NCBI GenBank assembly: GCA_946479515.1
Contig: CAMLGF010000043.1
Span: 1 to 31,364, forward strand
From: an uncultured Pseudomonadota bacterium
GTDB lineage: Bacteria > Pseudomonadota > Gammaproteobacteria > Steroidobacterales > Steroidobacteraceae
Direction of reading: 5' to 3'
DNA: 31,364 nucleotides
Shown: positions 1 to 8,683 of the stretch, in pieces
Layout of the letters: the number at the start of each line of letters is the position of its first letter
Position numbering within the stretch: position 1 is the stretch's first letter
Made by a program: the position numbers and the translations under genes
Notes under the pieces: generated by a model
Seen by the model: the letters and a program-made list of their open reading frames with translations, nothing else
Told to the model about the DNA's origin: nothing
Database searches by the model: none

Positions 1-357
<357 letters not shown>

Positions 358-449
358 AAGATTGCGATCTTCAGCAAAGTGAGTATCCAAAAGGCCCATT
401 GCTGGACTTTTCTGGTACTCGGTTAATGCCTCCAAAAGAGTCATCGACG

Positions 450-489
450 CGAGTCCCCACACAAATTACCTGCAAATTTTTAGACAGCA
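450..489 (-). promoter_or_regulatory. rrn leader: boxA-like antitermination element and conserved leader block
   Basis: On the minus strand the leader reads TGCTGTCTAAAA (complement of 478-489), close to the boxA consensus TGCTCTTTAACA. It is followed, after a spacing like that in E. coli rrn leaders, by GTGTGGGGACTCG (complement of 450-462), which matches the E. coli leader block GTGTGGGCACTCG. boxA recruits the NusB/S10 antitermination complex. The order boxA, GTGTGGG block, 16S is the gammaproteobacterial arrangement and is one reason for placing the organism in that class. Confidence 0.65.
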
Positions 490-522
490 CTGCGGTCGCT
501 GTGGGCCGCAGAAGGGGGCGGA

Positions 523-550
523 ATTATAGGCGCGAACCTCATTCCGTCAA
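523..550 (-). promoter_or_regulatory. rRNA promoter P2 (proximal), sigma-70 type
   Basis: On the minus strand, -35 TTGACG (complement of 545-550) and -10 TATAAT (complement of 523-528) are separated by 16 bp. The -10 is followed by a C-rich discriminator (TCCGCCCCC), the type associated with ppGpp/stringent control of rRNA promoters. Predicted transcription start is near 515, about 160 nt upstream of mature 16S. Confidence 0.8.
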
Positions 551-618
551 CCTTTGTATTCAGACACTTTCTCACCCGCCGCGAGAACCGCGGGGGCCGT
601 CGGTGCGTGAGGGGGCGC

Positions 619-646
619 ATTATAGGGAGGGAATCCGGTCTGTCAA
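619..646 (-). promoter_or_regulatory. rRNA promoter P1 (distal), consensus sigma-70
   Basis: On the minus strand, -35 TTGACA (complement of 641-646) and -10 TATAAT (complement of 619-624) are both perfect consensus hexamers with a 16-bp spacer. A GC-rich discriminator (GCGCCCCC) follows. It lies 96 bp upstream of P2 with the same spacer length and nearly the same discriminator, so the pair forms a tandem rrn promoter. The 16-bp spacer, one shorter than optimal, is typical of growth-rate-controlled rRNA promoters. The rest of the gap between rRNA and tyrS (647-758) shows no gene. Confidence 0.85.
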
Positions 647-742
647 CGCACCGTCACAAGTCTCGGCAGACGCGACCTAACTCACTGATTAAGAACGCGT
701 TTGTCTCGCCTGCCAGCCCCCGCCGGTCAAGAATCGAGCAAT

Positions 743-756
743 CCCGGGGTCCCGGG
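743..756 (-). terminator. possible hairpin after tyrS
   Basis: A 14-base GC-rich inverted repeat (CCCGGGGTCCCGGG) lies immediately downstream of the tyrS stop codon. It could fold into a short strong stem, but no U-tract follows, so it is not a standard intrinsic terminator. If it does not terminate, tyrS transcripts would read into the rRNA promoter region about 100 bp further on. Confidence 0.3.
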
Positions 757-758
757 CG

Positions 759-1973
759 TCATTCCAGCGTAATCCAGCGGAATTTGTGCTTTCCGACCTG
801 CACCAGGTACCTACCGGCGGCCAGCGAGTGGTCCCTGCCGGCCACTTTTTCGAGGTTCCCGGGGCCGGAACCGAGCCGCACCGCTCCCTGGTCGATCATG
901 CGGTTGCCGTCCGACGTGCTGGCCACCAGTCCCGCCGCCTTGAGCACGTTGGCCAGGCGCTGCGCCATGCCGCCGGTAGTTAGAGTGCATTCGTCTATCT
1001 TGTCGGGCACCGCGCCCTGCTGGAAGCGAGCTATGAACGCATCCCGGGCACGCGCACCGGCCCCCGCTCCGTGAAAACGATCAACTATCTCCACCCCGAG
1101 CTCGAACTTCACATCACGAGGGTTGCGACCCTCGGCAACCGCCCGCCGCAGGGCGGCGATTTCGGCCAGCGGACGGAACGACAGCAATTCGAAGTAGCGC
1201 CACATGAGATCGTCGGAGATGGACATCAGCTTGCCGAACTGCGTATCCGCGGGCTCGTTGATTCCCACGTAATTGCCGAGCGATTTCGACATCTTGTTGA
1301 CGCCATCCAGCCCCTCGAGCAGCGGAACCGTCATCACGATCTGCGGTTCCTGGCCGTAGGTTTCCTGCAGGTGCCGGCCGACCAGCAGGTTGAACTTCTG
1401 GTCCGTGCCGCCAAGCTCGACGTCGCTTCGCAGAGCCACCGAGTCGTAGCCCTGCACCAGTGGATAGAGGAACTCGTGGATCGCGATCGGCTGGTTGCCC
1501 TTGTAGCGCTTCGAGAAGTCGTCGCGCTCCAGCATGCGCGCGACCGTGTGGCGGCCCGCGATCTCGATTAGCCCCGCGGCATTCATCGCGCCGAACCAGC
1601 GAGAATTGAAATCCACGCGCGTCTTCTCGGGATCCAGGATCTTGAAGATCTGCTCCTGATACGTCTTCGCGTTCGCCGCCACCTGCTCGCGCGTAAGTGG
1701 CGGACGCGTGGCATTGCGCCCGGTCGGGTCACCGATCATCCCGGTGAAATCGCCGATCAGAAAGGTCACGTCGTGCCCGAAGCTCTGGAACTGGCGCATC
1801 TTGTTGATGAGCACCGTGTGCCCGAGATGCAGATCCGGAGCGGTGGGATCGAAGCCCGCCTTGATGCGCAACGGTTTGCCGCGCGAGAGTTTCTTCACCA
1901 GTTCGCTCTCGACGAGCACTTCCTGCGTGCCGCGCAGCAGCTCCGCGATCTGATCCTGCATTTCGACGTTCAT
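759..1973 (-). CDS. tyrS: tyrosine--tRNA ligase (TyrRS, TyrZ-like)
   Basis: Charges tRNA-Tyr with tyrosine in the cytoplasm. The 404-aa protein has the class I signature HLGH at residues 49-52 (HIGH motif) and KMSKS at 227-231, a Rossmann catalytic core, and a C-terminal S4-type RNA-binding region from about residue 338. The KMSKS form and ~400-aa length match the TyrZ-like branch rather than E. coli TyrS, which has KFGKT. I chose the ATG at 1973 ([13 protein letters not shown]); the frame stays open to 2048, but that upstream extension is composition-biased and unlike the family. A second ATG at 1961 is possible. The gene is divergent from the M23 peptidase, as in many gammaproteobacteria, and is upstream of and co-directional with the rRNA operon. 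The linker before the S4 domain carries one copy of the repeated 9-mer CTAACTACC (975-983). Confidence 0.96.
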   Translation of the reverse strand: MNVEMQDQIAELLRGTQEVLVESELVKKLSRGKPLRIKAGFDPTAPDLHLGHTVLINKMRQFQSFGHDVTFLIGDFTGMIGDPTGRNATRPPLTREQVAANAKTYQEQIFKILDPEKTRVDFNSRWFGAMNAAGLIEIAGRHTVARMLERDDFSKRYKGNQPIAIHEFLYPLVQGYDSVALRSDVELGGTDQKFNLLVGRHLQETYGQEPQIVMTVPLLEGLDGVNKMSKSLGNYVGINEPADTQFGKLMSISDDLMWRYFELLSFRPLAEIAALRRAVAEGRNPRDVKFELGVEIVDRFHGAGAGARARDAFIARFQQGAVPDKIDECTLTTGGMAQRLANVLKAAGLVASTSDGNRMIDQGAVRLGSGPGNLEKVAGRDHSLAAGRYLVQVGKHKFRWITLE

Positions 1974-2087
1974 TCGCTTCGTTCTTAGTTGATTCTCTGG
2001 ACTACAAGAGGTCGTGGAGCCGCGCACATTTTTCACGACACCCGGCAATTGACCCTTTATCGATCCGTGGGTTACGTTCTATAGATC

Positions 2088-3383
2088 GTGCCAATCTTCA
2101 TCAAGTCCGCCATTCCGGGGCTGTCGTCCCGCACGGCCGTGATCCTCCAGCTCGCGCTGGTCGCCGGCCTCGTCACGCTGGCGTTCTGGCCACGCAGCCA
2201 GGAGCTCGAACCGCCACTTGCGCAGGCGAGCGTACCTGAACCGCCCGCAGTGCAGCCGACGACGAGCCCCCGGGAGGCGAGCCTCGGTTTTTCCACGATT
2301 GACGTCGTGGTCCGGCGCAACGACACGATGGACCGCCTGTTCCGCCAGCTCGAGCTGAACCTCTCGGATCTGGCGACGCTGCGCGCTCTGCCTGGCCTGC
2401 GCAGCCAGGTGGACAGGCTCAAGCCGGGCGAATTGCTCCGGTTCATGCATCGGGACGGCGAACTTGTCGGGCTGGAACGCAAGCTCTCGGACAGCGAGAC
2501 CCTGCAGGTCACGCGTGACGGCGACGGCTTCAGCACCAGCGTGCTGGAGAACCCGCTGGAAGTGCACACCCGCACCGCGAGCGCCATCATCAACAGCTCG
2601 CTTTTCCAGGCCGCCAACGAGGCGGGCCTCACCGATCGGATCGCATTCGACCTTGCCGAGATTTTCCAATACGACATCGACTTCGTGCTGGACATCCAGT
2701 CCGGCGACCGCTTCACGGTGGTCTACGAAGAAATCTTCCAGGACGGCAAGCCGCTGCGCCTGGGCAACATCCTCGCTGTCAGGTTCGTGAACGCCGGCCG
2801 CGAGTATCGCGCCGTCCGCTATGTCGACAGCCAGGGCCATGGGCAGTACTACAGCCCGGATGGCAAGAGCCTGCGCAAAGCCTTCATCCGCGCGCCGGTG
2901 CAGTTCTCGCGCATCAGCTCGCGCTTCAACCTCGCCCGGAAACATCCGGTGCTGAATCGCATACGCGCGCACAAGGGCGTGGACTACGCCGCCCCGACGG
3001 GCACCCCGGTGCGGGCCGCGGGCGCCGGCCGCGTGCGTTTCGTCGGTCGGCGCGGCGGTTACGGCAATGTCATCGAGCTGGAGCATGGTTCCGGCGTGGT
3101 GACGGTCTACGGCCACCTGTCGCGTTTCGCCTCGAAATTGCACCGCGGGCAGCGCGTGGACATGGCCCAGGTGATCGGTTACGTGGGTGCCACCGGCCTG
3201 GCCACCGGGCCGCACCTGCACTATGAATATCGCGTCCGCGGCGTGCACAAGAATCCCCAGACTGTGCCGCTGCCGGACGCCGAGCCCATCCCCGCGGCTG
3301 AGCGCGAACGGTTCCTGGTCGCGACGGCCGACCTGATGAACACGCTGGATCTGCCGCTGGGCCCGGTGCTGGTCGCGCGCTGA
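2088..3383 (+). CDS. M23 family peptidoglycan DD-endopeptidase (MepM/OapA-like)
   Basis: Predicted periplasmic zinc endopeptidase that cleaves peptidoglycan cross-links to allow wall growth. The 431-aa protein begins with a membrane anchor at about residues 17-34. An OapA/LysM-like region with the usual 'D-x-MDRLFRQLEL' type sequence follows at about 65-130, then a C-terminal M23 domain at about 285-400. Zinc and catalytic residues are visible: H295 and D299 (HxxxD), a YGHL histidine, and H376/H378 in HLHYE. The start is the GTG at 2088; an in-frame TAG at 2082-2084 rules out anything longer. A TTGACC at 2049-2054 could be a -35, in which case the message would be nearly leaderless. The gene is divergent from tyrS, the standard tyrS/mepM neighbourhood, and is followed by ppk1. 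Confidence 0.9.
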   Translation: MPIFIKSAIPGLSSRTAVILQLALVAGLVTLAFWPRSQELEPPLAQASVPEPPAVQPTTSPREASLGFSTIDVVVRRNDTMDRLFRQLELNLSDLATLRALPGLRSQVDRLKPGELLRFMHRDGELVGLERKLSDSETLQVTRDGDGFSTSVLENPLEVHTRTASAIINSSLFQAANEAGLTDRIAFDLAEIFQYDIDFVLDIQSGDRFTVVYEEIFQDGKPLRLGNILAVRFVNAGREYRAVRYVDSQGHGQYYSPDGKSLRKAFIRAPVQFSRISSRFNLARKHPVLNRIRAHKGVDYAAPTGTPVRAAGAGRVRFVGRRGGYGNVIELEHGSGVVTVYGHLSRFASKLHRGQRVDMAQVIGYVGATGLATGPHLHYEYRVRGVHKNPQTVPLPDAEPIPAAERERFLVATADLMNTLDLPLGPVLVAR

Positions 3384-3394
3384 GCGTCCGCAAA

Positions 3395-3413
3395 CTGTCA
3401 CAGTAATTGCCAC
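3395..3413 (+). promoter_or_regulatory. degenerate Pho-box-like element upstream of ppk1
   Basis: CTGTCAC (3395-3401) is followed 12 bp later by TTGCCAC (3407-3413). This resembles the PhoB box (two CTGTCA-type half-sites with an 11-bp period) but has one extra base and a mismatched second half. ppk is a known PhoB target in E. coli and related bacteria, which makes the position suggestive; the match alone is weak. Confidence 0.25.
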
Positions 3414-3423
3414 AGGCCTGTGG
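3410..3423. repeat. 14-bp perfect palindrome between M23 gene and ppk1
   Basis: CCACAGGCCTGTGG is a perfect 14-bp inverted repeat in the 58-70 bp gap between the M23 peptidase stop and the ppk1 start. No U-tract follows, so it may be an operator or a weak transcript-end structure rather than an intrinsic terminator. Confidence 0.5.
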
Positions 3424-3453
3424 TGAGATGCCCTCTCAGCAGTGGCGCCCACC

Positions 3454-5550
3454 ATGGATCAGCCCGATCTCCGCTCCGCCGAGAATTTCATCAATCGCGA
3501 GCTATCGTTGCTCGGCTTCAACGAGCGCGTGCTCGCGCAGGCGCTCGACGCGCGCATTCCGCTACTGGAGCGGTTGAAGTTCCTGTGCATTTCCTCGAGC
3601 AACCTCGATGAGTTCTTCGAGATCCGCGTCGCCGGACTCAAGCAGCGCATCGAGCTCGGTTCCGACCAGCCGGGGCCGGATGGGCTGACGATCACCGAAC
3701 AACTGCAGGCCATCCATGAGCGCACCCATCGACTGATCGATGCACAGTACGCCTGCCTGAACGACGTGCTGCTGCCCGCGCTGCGCGCGCAGGGTATCGA
3801 ACTACTCGCGCGCACCGCCTGGGACCCGCCCACCACGGCATGGCTCGCGCAGTACTTCGAGCGCGAAATCGAACCCGTGCTTTCACCGCTGGCGCTGGAC
3901 CCGGCCCGCCCCTTCCCAAGGATCCAGAACAAGAGCCTGAACTTCATCGTGCGGCTCTCGGGCGAGGACGCCTTCGGACGCGACACCGGGCTCGCCATCG
4001 TCCAGGCGCCACGTTCGCTGCCGCGCGTGGTGGCGCTGCCGGAGGAAGGCGGACACAAGCGTTTCGTGCTGCTCACCGGCATCGTGCAACAGTTCGTCTC
4101 CAAGCTGTTCACAGGCATGGAGGTGCTCGGCTGCTACCAGTTCCGCGTCACGCGCAACAGCGACCTGTTCGTCGACGACGAGGAAGTCGACGACCTGCGG
4201 CGGGCACTGGAAGGCGAGCTCGCGCATCGCCGCTATGGCGCGGCCGTGCGCCTGGAAGTGGCGCGCGATTGCCCGCCCGACCTCGACACCTTCCTGATGC
4301 GGCAGTTCACCTTGAGCGAGGTGGATTTCTACGAATCGAATGGACCGGTGAACCTGAACCGCCTGGCGGCCATCTACGATCTGGTGCAACGGCCCGATCT
4401 GAAGTACCCGATCTTCACGCCGGGTCTGCCGCGGCGCGTCGCCGGATCACCCGACCTGCTGGCGGTCATCCGCCAGAAGGACGTGCTGTTGCATCATCCC
4501 TTTCACAGCTTCGGCCCGGTGCTCGACTTCCTGCGCGGCGCCGCCGGCGACCCGCGCGTCCTCGCCATCAAGCAGACGTTGTATCGCACCGGCAATGAAT
4601 CGCCCATCGTCGATGCGTTGGTGGCCGCGGCGCATTCCGGCAAGGATGTCACGGTGATCGTCGAGCTTCGTGCCCGCTTCGACGAGGAGGCCAACATCGA
4701 GCTCGCCAACCGGCTGCAGGAAGCCGGTGCGCATGTGATGTACGGAGTGGTCGGCTTCAAGACCCACTGCAAGATGTCCATGGTGGTCCGCCGCGAGACC
4801 GACGGCCTGCGGCGCTATTGCCACCTGGGAACCGGCAACTACCACCCGCGGACGGCGCGCGGCTACACGGATTACAGCCTGTTCACCTGCGATCCGGAAA
4901 TCGGCCAGGACGTGCACGAGTTGTTCCTGCAGCTCACCAGCCTCACGCAGACTCCCAGGCTGACCAGATTGCTCCAGTCGCCGTTCGGCCTGCACGAAGC
5001 CGTGGTCGGGAAGATAGAGCGCGAAACCGCGCTCGCTCGCGACGGCAAGCGCGGGCGCATCATCGCCAAGATGAATTCTCTGGTCGACCCGCAGGTGATC
5101 GAGGCCCTGTATCGCGCGTCCTGCGCCGGAGTGCAGGTCGATCTCATCGTCCGCGGATTGTGCGCGCTGCGCCCCGGCATTCCCGGCGTATCCGAGAACA
5201 TTCGCGTGCGCTCGGTCGTCGGCCGCTTTCTCGAGCACTCGCGCGTGTTCTACTTCCGCAATGGGGGCGACGATGCCGGCGGGGCCAGCGAGCTCTATCT
5301 CGCCAGCGCCGACTGGATGGAGCGCAATTTCTTCCGCCGCGTGGAAATCGCCTTCCCGGTGCGCGAACGGACGCATCGTGAACGCATCCTGCGCGATCTC
5401 AACTCCTATCTCGCCGACAACACCCAGGCCTGGTCACTCGGACGCGACGGCAACTACACCCGCTGCACCGCCGGCGAAACGCCTCACGATGCGCAGAACT
5501 CGCTGCTGGCGCGATACGCCGCCGGCAGCGCTCCGGCGATCGCGCCCTAG
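3454..5550 (+). CDS. ppk1: polyphosphate kinase 1
   Basis: Reversibly transfers the gamma phosphate of ATP to inorganic polyphosphate. The 698-aa length is typical. The N-terminal domain starts with the family's ENFINRELSLLGFNERVL stretch. The two conserved histidines of the phospholipase-D-like catalytic half are visible: H457 in CHLGTGNYH (the autophosphorylated His, equivalent to E. coli H435) and H595 in FLEHSRVFYF (E. coli H592). KQTLYRTGNESPIV and ADWMERN are also family hallmarks. Start is uncertain: the ATG at 3454 is used, but a GTG at 3442 in the same frame would add four residues, and neither has a clear Shine-Dalgarno. The gene faces ppx, the opposing enzyme, with only 44 bp between the two stop codons. 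Confidence 0.96.
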   Translation: MDQPDLRSAENFINRELSLLGFNERVLAQALDARIPLLERLKFLCISSSNLDEFFEIRVAGLKQRIELGSDQPGPDGLTITEQLQAIHERTHRLIDAQYACLNDVLLPALRAQGIELLARTAWDPPTTAWLAQYFEREIEPVLSPLALDPARPFPRIQNKSLNFIVRLSGEDAFGRDTGLAIVQAPRSLPRVVALPEEGGHKRFVLLTGIVQQFVSKLFTGMEVLGCYQFRVTRNSDLFVDDEEVDDLRRALEGELAHRRYGAAVRLEVARDCPPDLDTFLMRQFTLSEVDFYESNGPVNLNRLAAIYDLVQRPDLKYPIFTPGLPRRVAGSPDLLAVIRQKDVLLHHPFHSFGPVLDFLRGAAGDPRVLAIKQTLYRTGNESPIVDALVAAAHSGKDVTVIVELRARFDEEANIELANRLQEAGAHVMYGVVGFKTHCKMSMVVRRETDGLRRYCHLGTGNYHPRTARGYTDYSLFTCDPEIGQDVHELFLQLTSLTQTPRLTRLLQSPFGLHEAVVGKIERETALARDGKRGRIIAKMNSLVDPQVIEALYRASCAGVQVDLIVRGLCALRPGIPGVSENIRVRSVVGRFLEHSRVFYFRNGGDDAGGASELYLASADWMERNFFRRVEIAFPVRERTHRERILRDLNSYLADNTQAWSLGRDGNYTRCTAGETPHDAQNSLLARYAAGSAPAIAP

Positions 5551-5594
5551 ATCGCAGCCGCGCGCCAGCGAAGCCGGCGTGCCATTTCGCACCG

Positions 5595-7112
5595 CTATTT
5601 CGTCGAGTACACGCGCAAGCGGAAACCCACGCTCTTGAGATGGTCGATCTCATTGTGCAGGTCCGCGACCGTGAGCGGATGATCGTCCAGCCAGCCGGAC
5701 GGAAAACGCATCTCCAGCGAATCGGATCTGCCCGTGAGTCTGATGGCCGGCAGCGGCACGTTGCTCCGGCCCCGATGCAGCAGCACTGCCAGCCGCAGCA
5801 GCAACGTCATCGCCGGCGCGCGCTTGTCCCAGGGTGGCGTGAGATCGTCGGCATCTTCGATGGCCGGCTTGCGGCGATGACTGCCCACCATGATGGACAG
5901 CAGCTTCTGCTCGGCGTGCGGAAAGCCCGCCATGTCGGCATTGGCCAGAAGATAGGCGCCGTGACGATGATAACCGCTGTGCGCCACGTCGAGCCCGATC
6001 TCGTGCAACCGGGCCGCCCAGCGCAGCAATAGTTCCACTTCCGGATCGGCGAGAGGCCAGACCGCCTCCAGCTGGTTCAGGAAATCGATCGCGGTGGTCT
6101 CCACGCGCTCGGCCTGCGCCCGGTCCACGTGATAGCGTTCCTGCATGCTGCGCACGGTGCGTTCGCGAGCGTCTTCATCCGTGTACCGCCCCAGCAGGTC
6201 GTGGAGCAGCCCCTCGCGCATGGCGCCATCGGCCACTTTCATGCGTTCGATGCCGAGCTGTTCGAAGATCTCCGCGAGAATCGCGACACCGCCGGCATAC
6301 GACAACTTGCGTTCATCGGTGACGGCCTGCGATTTGAAGTCGCGGATGTGCTCGATCTCGCCGAGCTCGCGGATCACCCGCTCCAGTCCCTCCGCGCTGA
6401 TGTCGAGCGCGCTGGCATCGAACTCCCGGATGCTGTCGGCGATCGCGCGCACCGTGCCGGAACTGCCGACGGCCTCGTCCCATCCGCGCCGGCGAAATGC
6501 CGCCTGATAAGGCTCGATCGCCTGGCGCGCCGCCACCCGGCAACGCTGCATGCGCTTGTGCGAAAGCCGGCCCTCCGCGAAGAACTCCTCGCTGAGCCGC
6601 ACGCAACCCATCTGCAGGCTCTCGAGCTCGAGCGGCTGCAGCCCTTCGCCAATGATGATTTCCGTGCTGCCGCCGCCAATGTCGCAGACCAGCCTGCGCC
6701 CGGGCCCGGCGGGCATGGTGTGTGCCACGCCCGAGTAGATGAGGCGCGCCTCTTCGATGCCCGAGACGATCTCGATAGGATGCCCTATTGCTTCGCGCGC
6801 GCGCTCGATGAACGCCTGGGCGCGCTTGGCACGCCGGAAGACGTTGGTGCCGACCACGCGCACGCTGTCGGGCCGCATGTCGCGCAGACGCTGGCCGAAG
6901 CGCTCGAGGCAGGCCAGGGCGCGCGCGGCCACGTCCTTGTTGATCCTGCCGTCGGGTTCCAGTCCGGCACCCAGGCGGACCATTTCGCGAAGGCGATCGA
7001 GGATCACCATCTGGCCGTGCGTGTAGCGCGCGACCACCATGTGGAAGCTGTTGGAACCGAGATCGACGGCCGCGAGTACGTCGGGGACGGCCTTCGGTGC
7101 GCGCCGCGCCAC
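5595..7112 (-). CDS. ppx: exopolyphosphatase / GppA-type phosphatase
   Basis: Hydrolyses terminal phosphate from polyphosphate (and possibly pppGpp). The 505-aa protein has the actin-like ASKHA fold: LAAVDLGSNSFHMVVARY near the N-terminus (phosphate-1 loop), EEARLIYSGV, and CDIGGGSTEIIIG (phosphate-2 loop). A C-terminal HD-type helical region follows, with RLHEIG, GYHRHGAYL and SHRRKP. Length matches Ppx rather than the shorter single-domain forms. The start is a GTG at 7112, 12 nt after the erpA stop, so the gene is probably the last member of the DUF6776-bactofilin-erpA-ppx operon. It converges on ppk1. Ppx and GppA cannot be separated with certainty by eye. Confidence 0.93.
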   Translation of the reverse strand: MARRAPKAVPDVLAAVDLGSNSFHMVVARYTHGQMVILDRLREMVRLGAGLEPDGRINKDVAARALACLERFGQRLRDMRPDSVRVVGTNVFRRAKRAQAFIERAREAIGHPIEIVSGIEEARLIYSGVAHTMPAGPGRRLVCDIGGGSTEIIIGEGLQPLELESLQMGCVRLSEEFFAEGRLSHKRMQRCRVAARQAIEPYQAAFRRRGWDEAVGSSGTVRAIADSIREFDASALDISAEGLERVIRELGEIEHIRDFKSQAVTDERKLSYAGGVAILAEIFEQLGIERMKVADGAMREGLLHDLLGRYTDEDARERTVRSMQERYHVDRAQAERVETTAIDFLNQLEAVWPLADPEVELLLRWAARLHEIGLDVAHSGYHRHGAYLLANADMAGFPHAEQKLLSIMVGSHRRKPAIEDADDLTPPWDKRAPAMTLLLRLAVLLHRGRSNVPLPAIRLTGRSDSLEMRFPSGWLDDHPLTVADLHNEIDHLKSVGFRLRVYSTK

Positions 7113-7124
7113 GTCAGGGCAAAG

Positions 7125-7469
7125 TCAGGCGGAGAACGAAGAGCCGCAGCCGCAGGTCGTTTGCGCGTTCGGATTGCGGATCACGAACTGCGCGCCATCG
7201 AGGCCTTCGCGGTAGTCGATTTCCGCGCCAGTGAGATATTGCACGCTGATGGGATCGATCAGCAGTTTGACGCCGAGGTTCTCCACGCAGGTGTCGCCGT
7301 CCTGCTCGGCCTCGTCGAACTCGAAGCCGTATTGCATTCCCGAGCAGCCGCCACCCTGCACGAACACGCGCAGCTTGAGATTGGGATTGCCCTCGCCACG
7401 GATGAGATCGCCCACCTTGCGGGCCGCGGCATCGGTGAAAGTCAGTGTTTCGGTCGCGGTTTCAGTCAT
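7125..7469 (-). CDS. erpA: iron-sulfur cluster insertion protein ErpA (A-type carrier)
   Basis: A-type Fe-S carrier that delivers [4Fe-4S]/[2Fe-2S] clusters to apo-enzymes such as IspG/IspH. From the ATG at 7469 the protein is 114 aa, the same length as E. coli ErpA. The three ligand cysteines fall at C42 ([11 protein letters not shown]), C106 and C108 (TTCGCGSSF), the same positions as in E. coli. The frame runs further upstream to 7580, but that arginine/proline-rich extension is the shadow of the bactofilin gene. The gene starts 10 nt after the bactofilin stop and has no strong Shine-Dalgarno, which suggests translational coupling. Confidence 0.96.
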   Translation of the reverse strand: MTETATETLTFTDAAARKVGDLIRGEGNPNLKLRVFVQGGGCSGMQYGFEFDEAEQDGDTCVENLGVKLLIDPISVQYLTGAEIDYREGLDGAQFVIRNPNAQTTCGCGSSFSA

Positions 7470-7479
7470 GTTCAGCACA

Positions 7480-7935
7480 CTACGCGCGGGACTTGGCCGT
7501 CGCAACCTCCGGGTCCGACGTGGGCGAATCAGCGGATTCGGCTGGCGTGTCGGCGGTCTCCGCGCCCTCGCCCCGGCCATTCGCCAGGGGTATCAATTTC
7601 CCGGTTATGACGGCGCCCGGCGCCATTTCAATGACCCCGTAGTGCACATTGCCATTGACGCGCGCCTTGCCGCCCAGCACCAGGCGCTCGCGCGCATGCA
7701 TGTCTCCGTTCACGGTGCCGTTCATGACGATGTTGGTGACTTCGACAGTGCCTTCGATGAAGCCGCTTTCACTCACCGACAGGGCACCGCCATCTTCGGC
7801 ATTGCTGCGTACGTTGCCGTTCACCCGGCCGTCGAGATGCAGCCCGCCGGCGAATTCGAGATCGCCATTCAGCGTGGCGGACTTCCCGAGGAGCGTGTCG
7901 ATGCGCGTGGAAATCTGCTTGCGTCGGCCGAACAT
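7480..7935 (-). CDS. bactofilin family cytoskeletal protein
   Basis: Bactofilins polymerise into membrane-associated filaments that scaffold cell-wall enzymes and polar complexes. From the ATG at 7935 the protein is 151 aa: a short N-terminus ([20 protein letters not shown], typical of the family), a right-handed beta-helix core of repeating G-x-V-x-G-x-(V/I) turns (for example [11 protein letters not shown] and [20 protein letters not shown]), and a disordered acidic Pro/Ser/Thr tail. An alternative GTG at 7956 overlaps the stop of the upstream gene as GTGA and would add seven residues. I prefer the ATG because of the preceding GGCAGG and the family's MF- start. The gene lies between a DUF6776 membrane protein and erpA. 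Confidence 0.9.
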   Translation of the reverse strand: MFGRRKQISTRIDTLLGKSATLNGDLEFAGGLHLDGRVNGNVRSNAEDGGALSVSESGFIEGTVEVTNIVMNGTVNGDMHARERLVLGGKARVNGNVHYGVIEMAPGAVITGKLIPLANGRGEGAETADTPAESADSPTSDPEVATAKSRA

Positions 7936-7952
7936 GAGACCTGCCGGTCCGC

Positions 7953-8678
7953 TCACTGCGGATCGACACTCCAGACGTAGGACTGTTGCACCGGCGCGGC
8001 GCCGCGGCGATTGGACCGCACTTCGACCAGCAGCTGTTCGGGTTTCATGCCGGGAGGCATGGTGATTTCCTCTTCGATGTTTTCGAGATAGCGAAAGGTG
8101 AAGGGTATCTCACGCCGTTTGCCGCCCGAGAGTGTCGCGAAATCCGCACGCCCGGGCTTGCCATCGACTTCGCCATCGACCGACAGGATGACCACGCCGC
8201 TCACCGTGGCATCCGGCTTCATGGGCTGGACCAGGGTGACGCGCACGCGGAACTTGTTTGCCGTGGCCGTCGCCACCATACGCGCCTGCTGGATTTTTAC
8301 CTCGGCCGAGTTCGCATTTTGGGTGACGATACCCCGGAAAAAGGCCAGTTCCTGGTTGGCCCGGGCCACCTGGGCCTGCAAATCACCGATGGTGCGCTGG
8401 ACTTCCTCGCGCTCCCGGGTCTGCCCTACGGTCGCCGATTCCAGCTGCGCCACCTTGGCGCGCAGATCGGAAATGGTGGTCTCCTGATCGTCGATCACCT
8501 TTTGCATCGCCACCCTTTGCTCGAGCGCCTTGTACACGTCGTAGCCGGCGCGGTAGCGGCCGAGCTCGAACATCCCGTACACGCCGCCCGCCACGACCAG
8601 CGTCAGCACGATCACCGTGATCCAGCGGCGCGTGGGCGCGTAGGTCGTGACGACCAGTTTCGGCGGCAGGCCCGGCAC
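7953..8678 (-). CDS. DUF6776 family membrane-anchored coiled-coil protein
   Basis: Function unknown. The ~241-aa protein has one N-terminal transmembrane segment (about residues 20-40 of this start, WITVIVLTLVVAGGVYGMF). A long coiled coil follows (KALEQRV...AQLESATVGQTREREEVQRTI...LAFFRGIV), then a beta-rich C-terminal domain ending in FRYLENIEEEITMPPGMKP. This matches the gammaproteobacterial DUF6776 type found next to bactofilin and erpA. I chose the GTG at 8678 because TGAGG of the rppH stop sits just upstream as a Shine-Dalgarno; an ATG at 8723 inside rppH is possible but would add a basic 15-residue extension. The stop overlaps the alternative GTG of the bactofilin gene. The domain layout would suit a bactofilin partner at the inner membrane (inference). 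Confidence 0.8.
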   Translation of the reverse strand: MPGLPPKLVVTTYAPTRRWITVIVLTLVVAGGVYGMFELGRYRAGYDVYKALEQRVAMQKVIDDQETTISDLRAKVAQLESATVGQTREREEVQRTIGDLQAQVARANQELAFFRGIVTQNANSAEVKIQQARMVATATANKFRVRVTLVQPMKPDATVSGVVILSVDGEVDGKPGRADFATLSGGKRREIPFTFRYLENIEEEITMPPGMKPEQLLVEVRSNRRGAAPVQQSYVWSVDPQ

Positions 8679-8683
8679 GCGCC

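Noticed and set aside
2049..2078. Consensus promoter for the M23 gene
   Set aside because: TTGACC is a fair -35, but the best -10 at 18 bp (TACGTT) matches only three of six bases.
6129..7610. 493-codon plus-strand open frame antisense to ppx and erpA
   Set aside because: Shadow of two well-identified genes; composition only.
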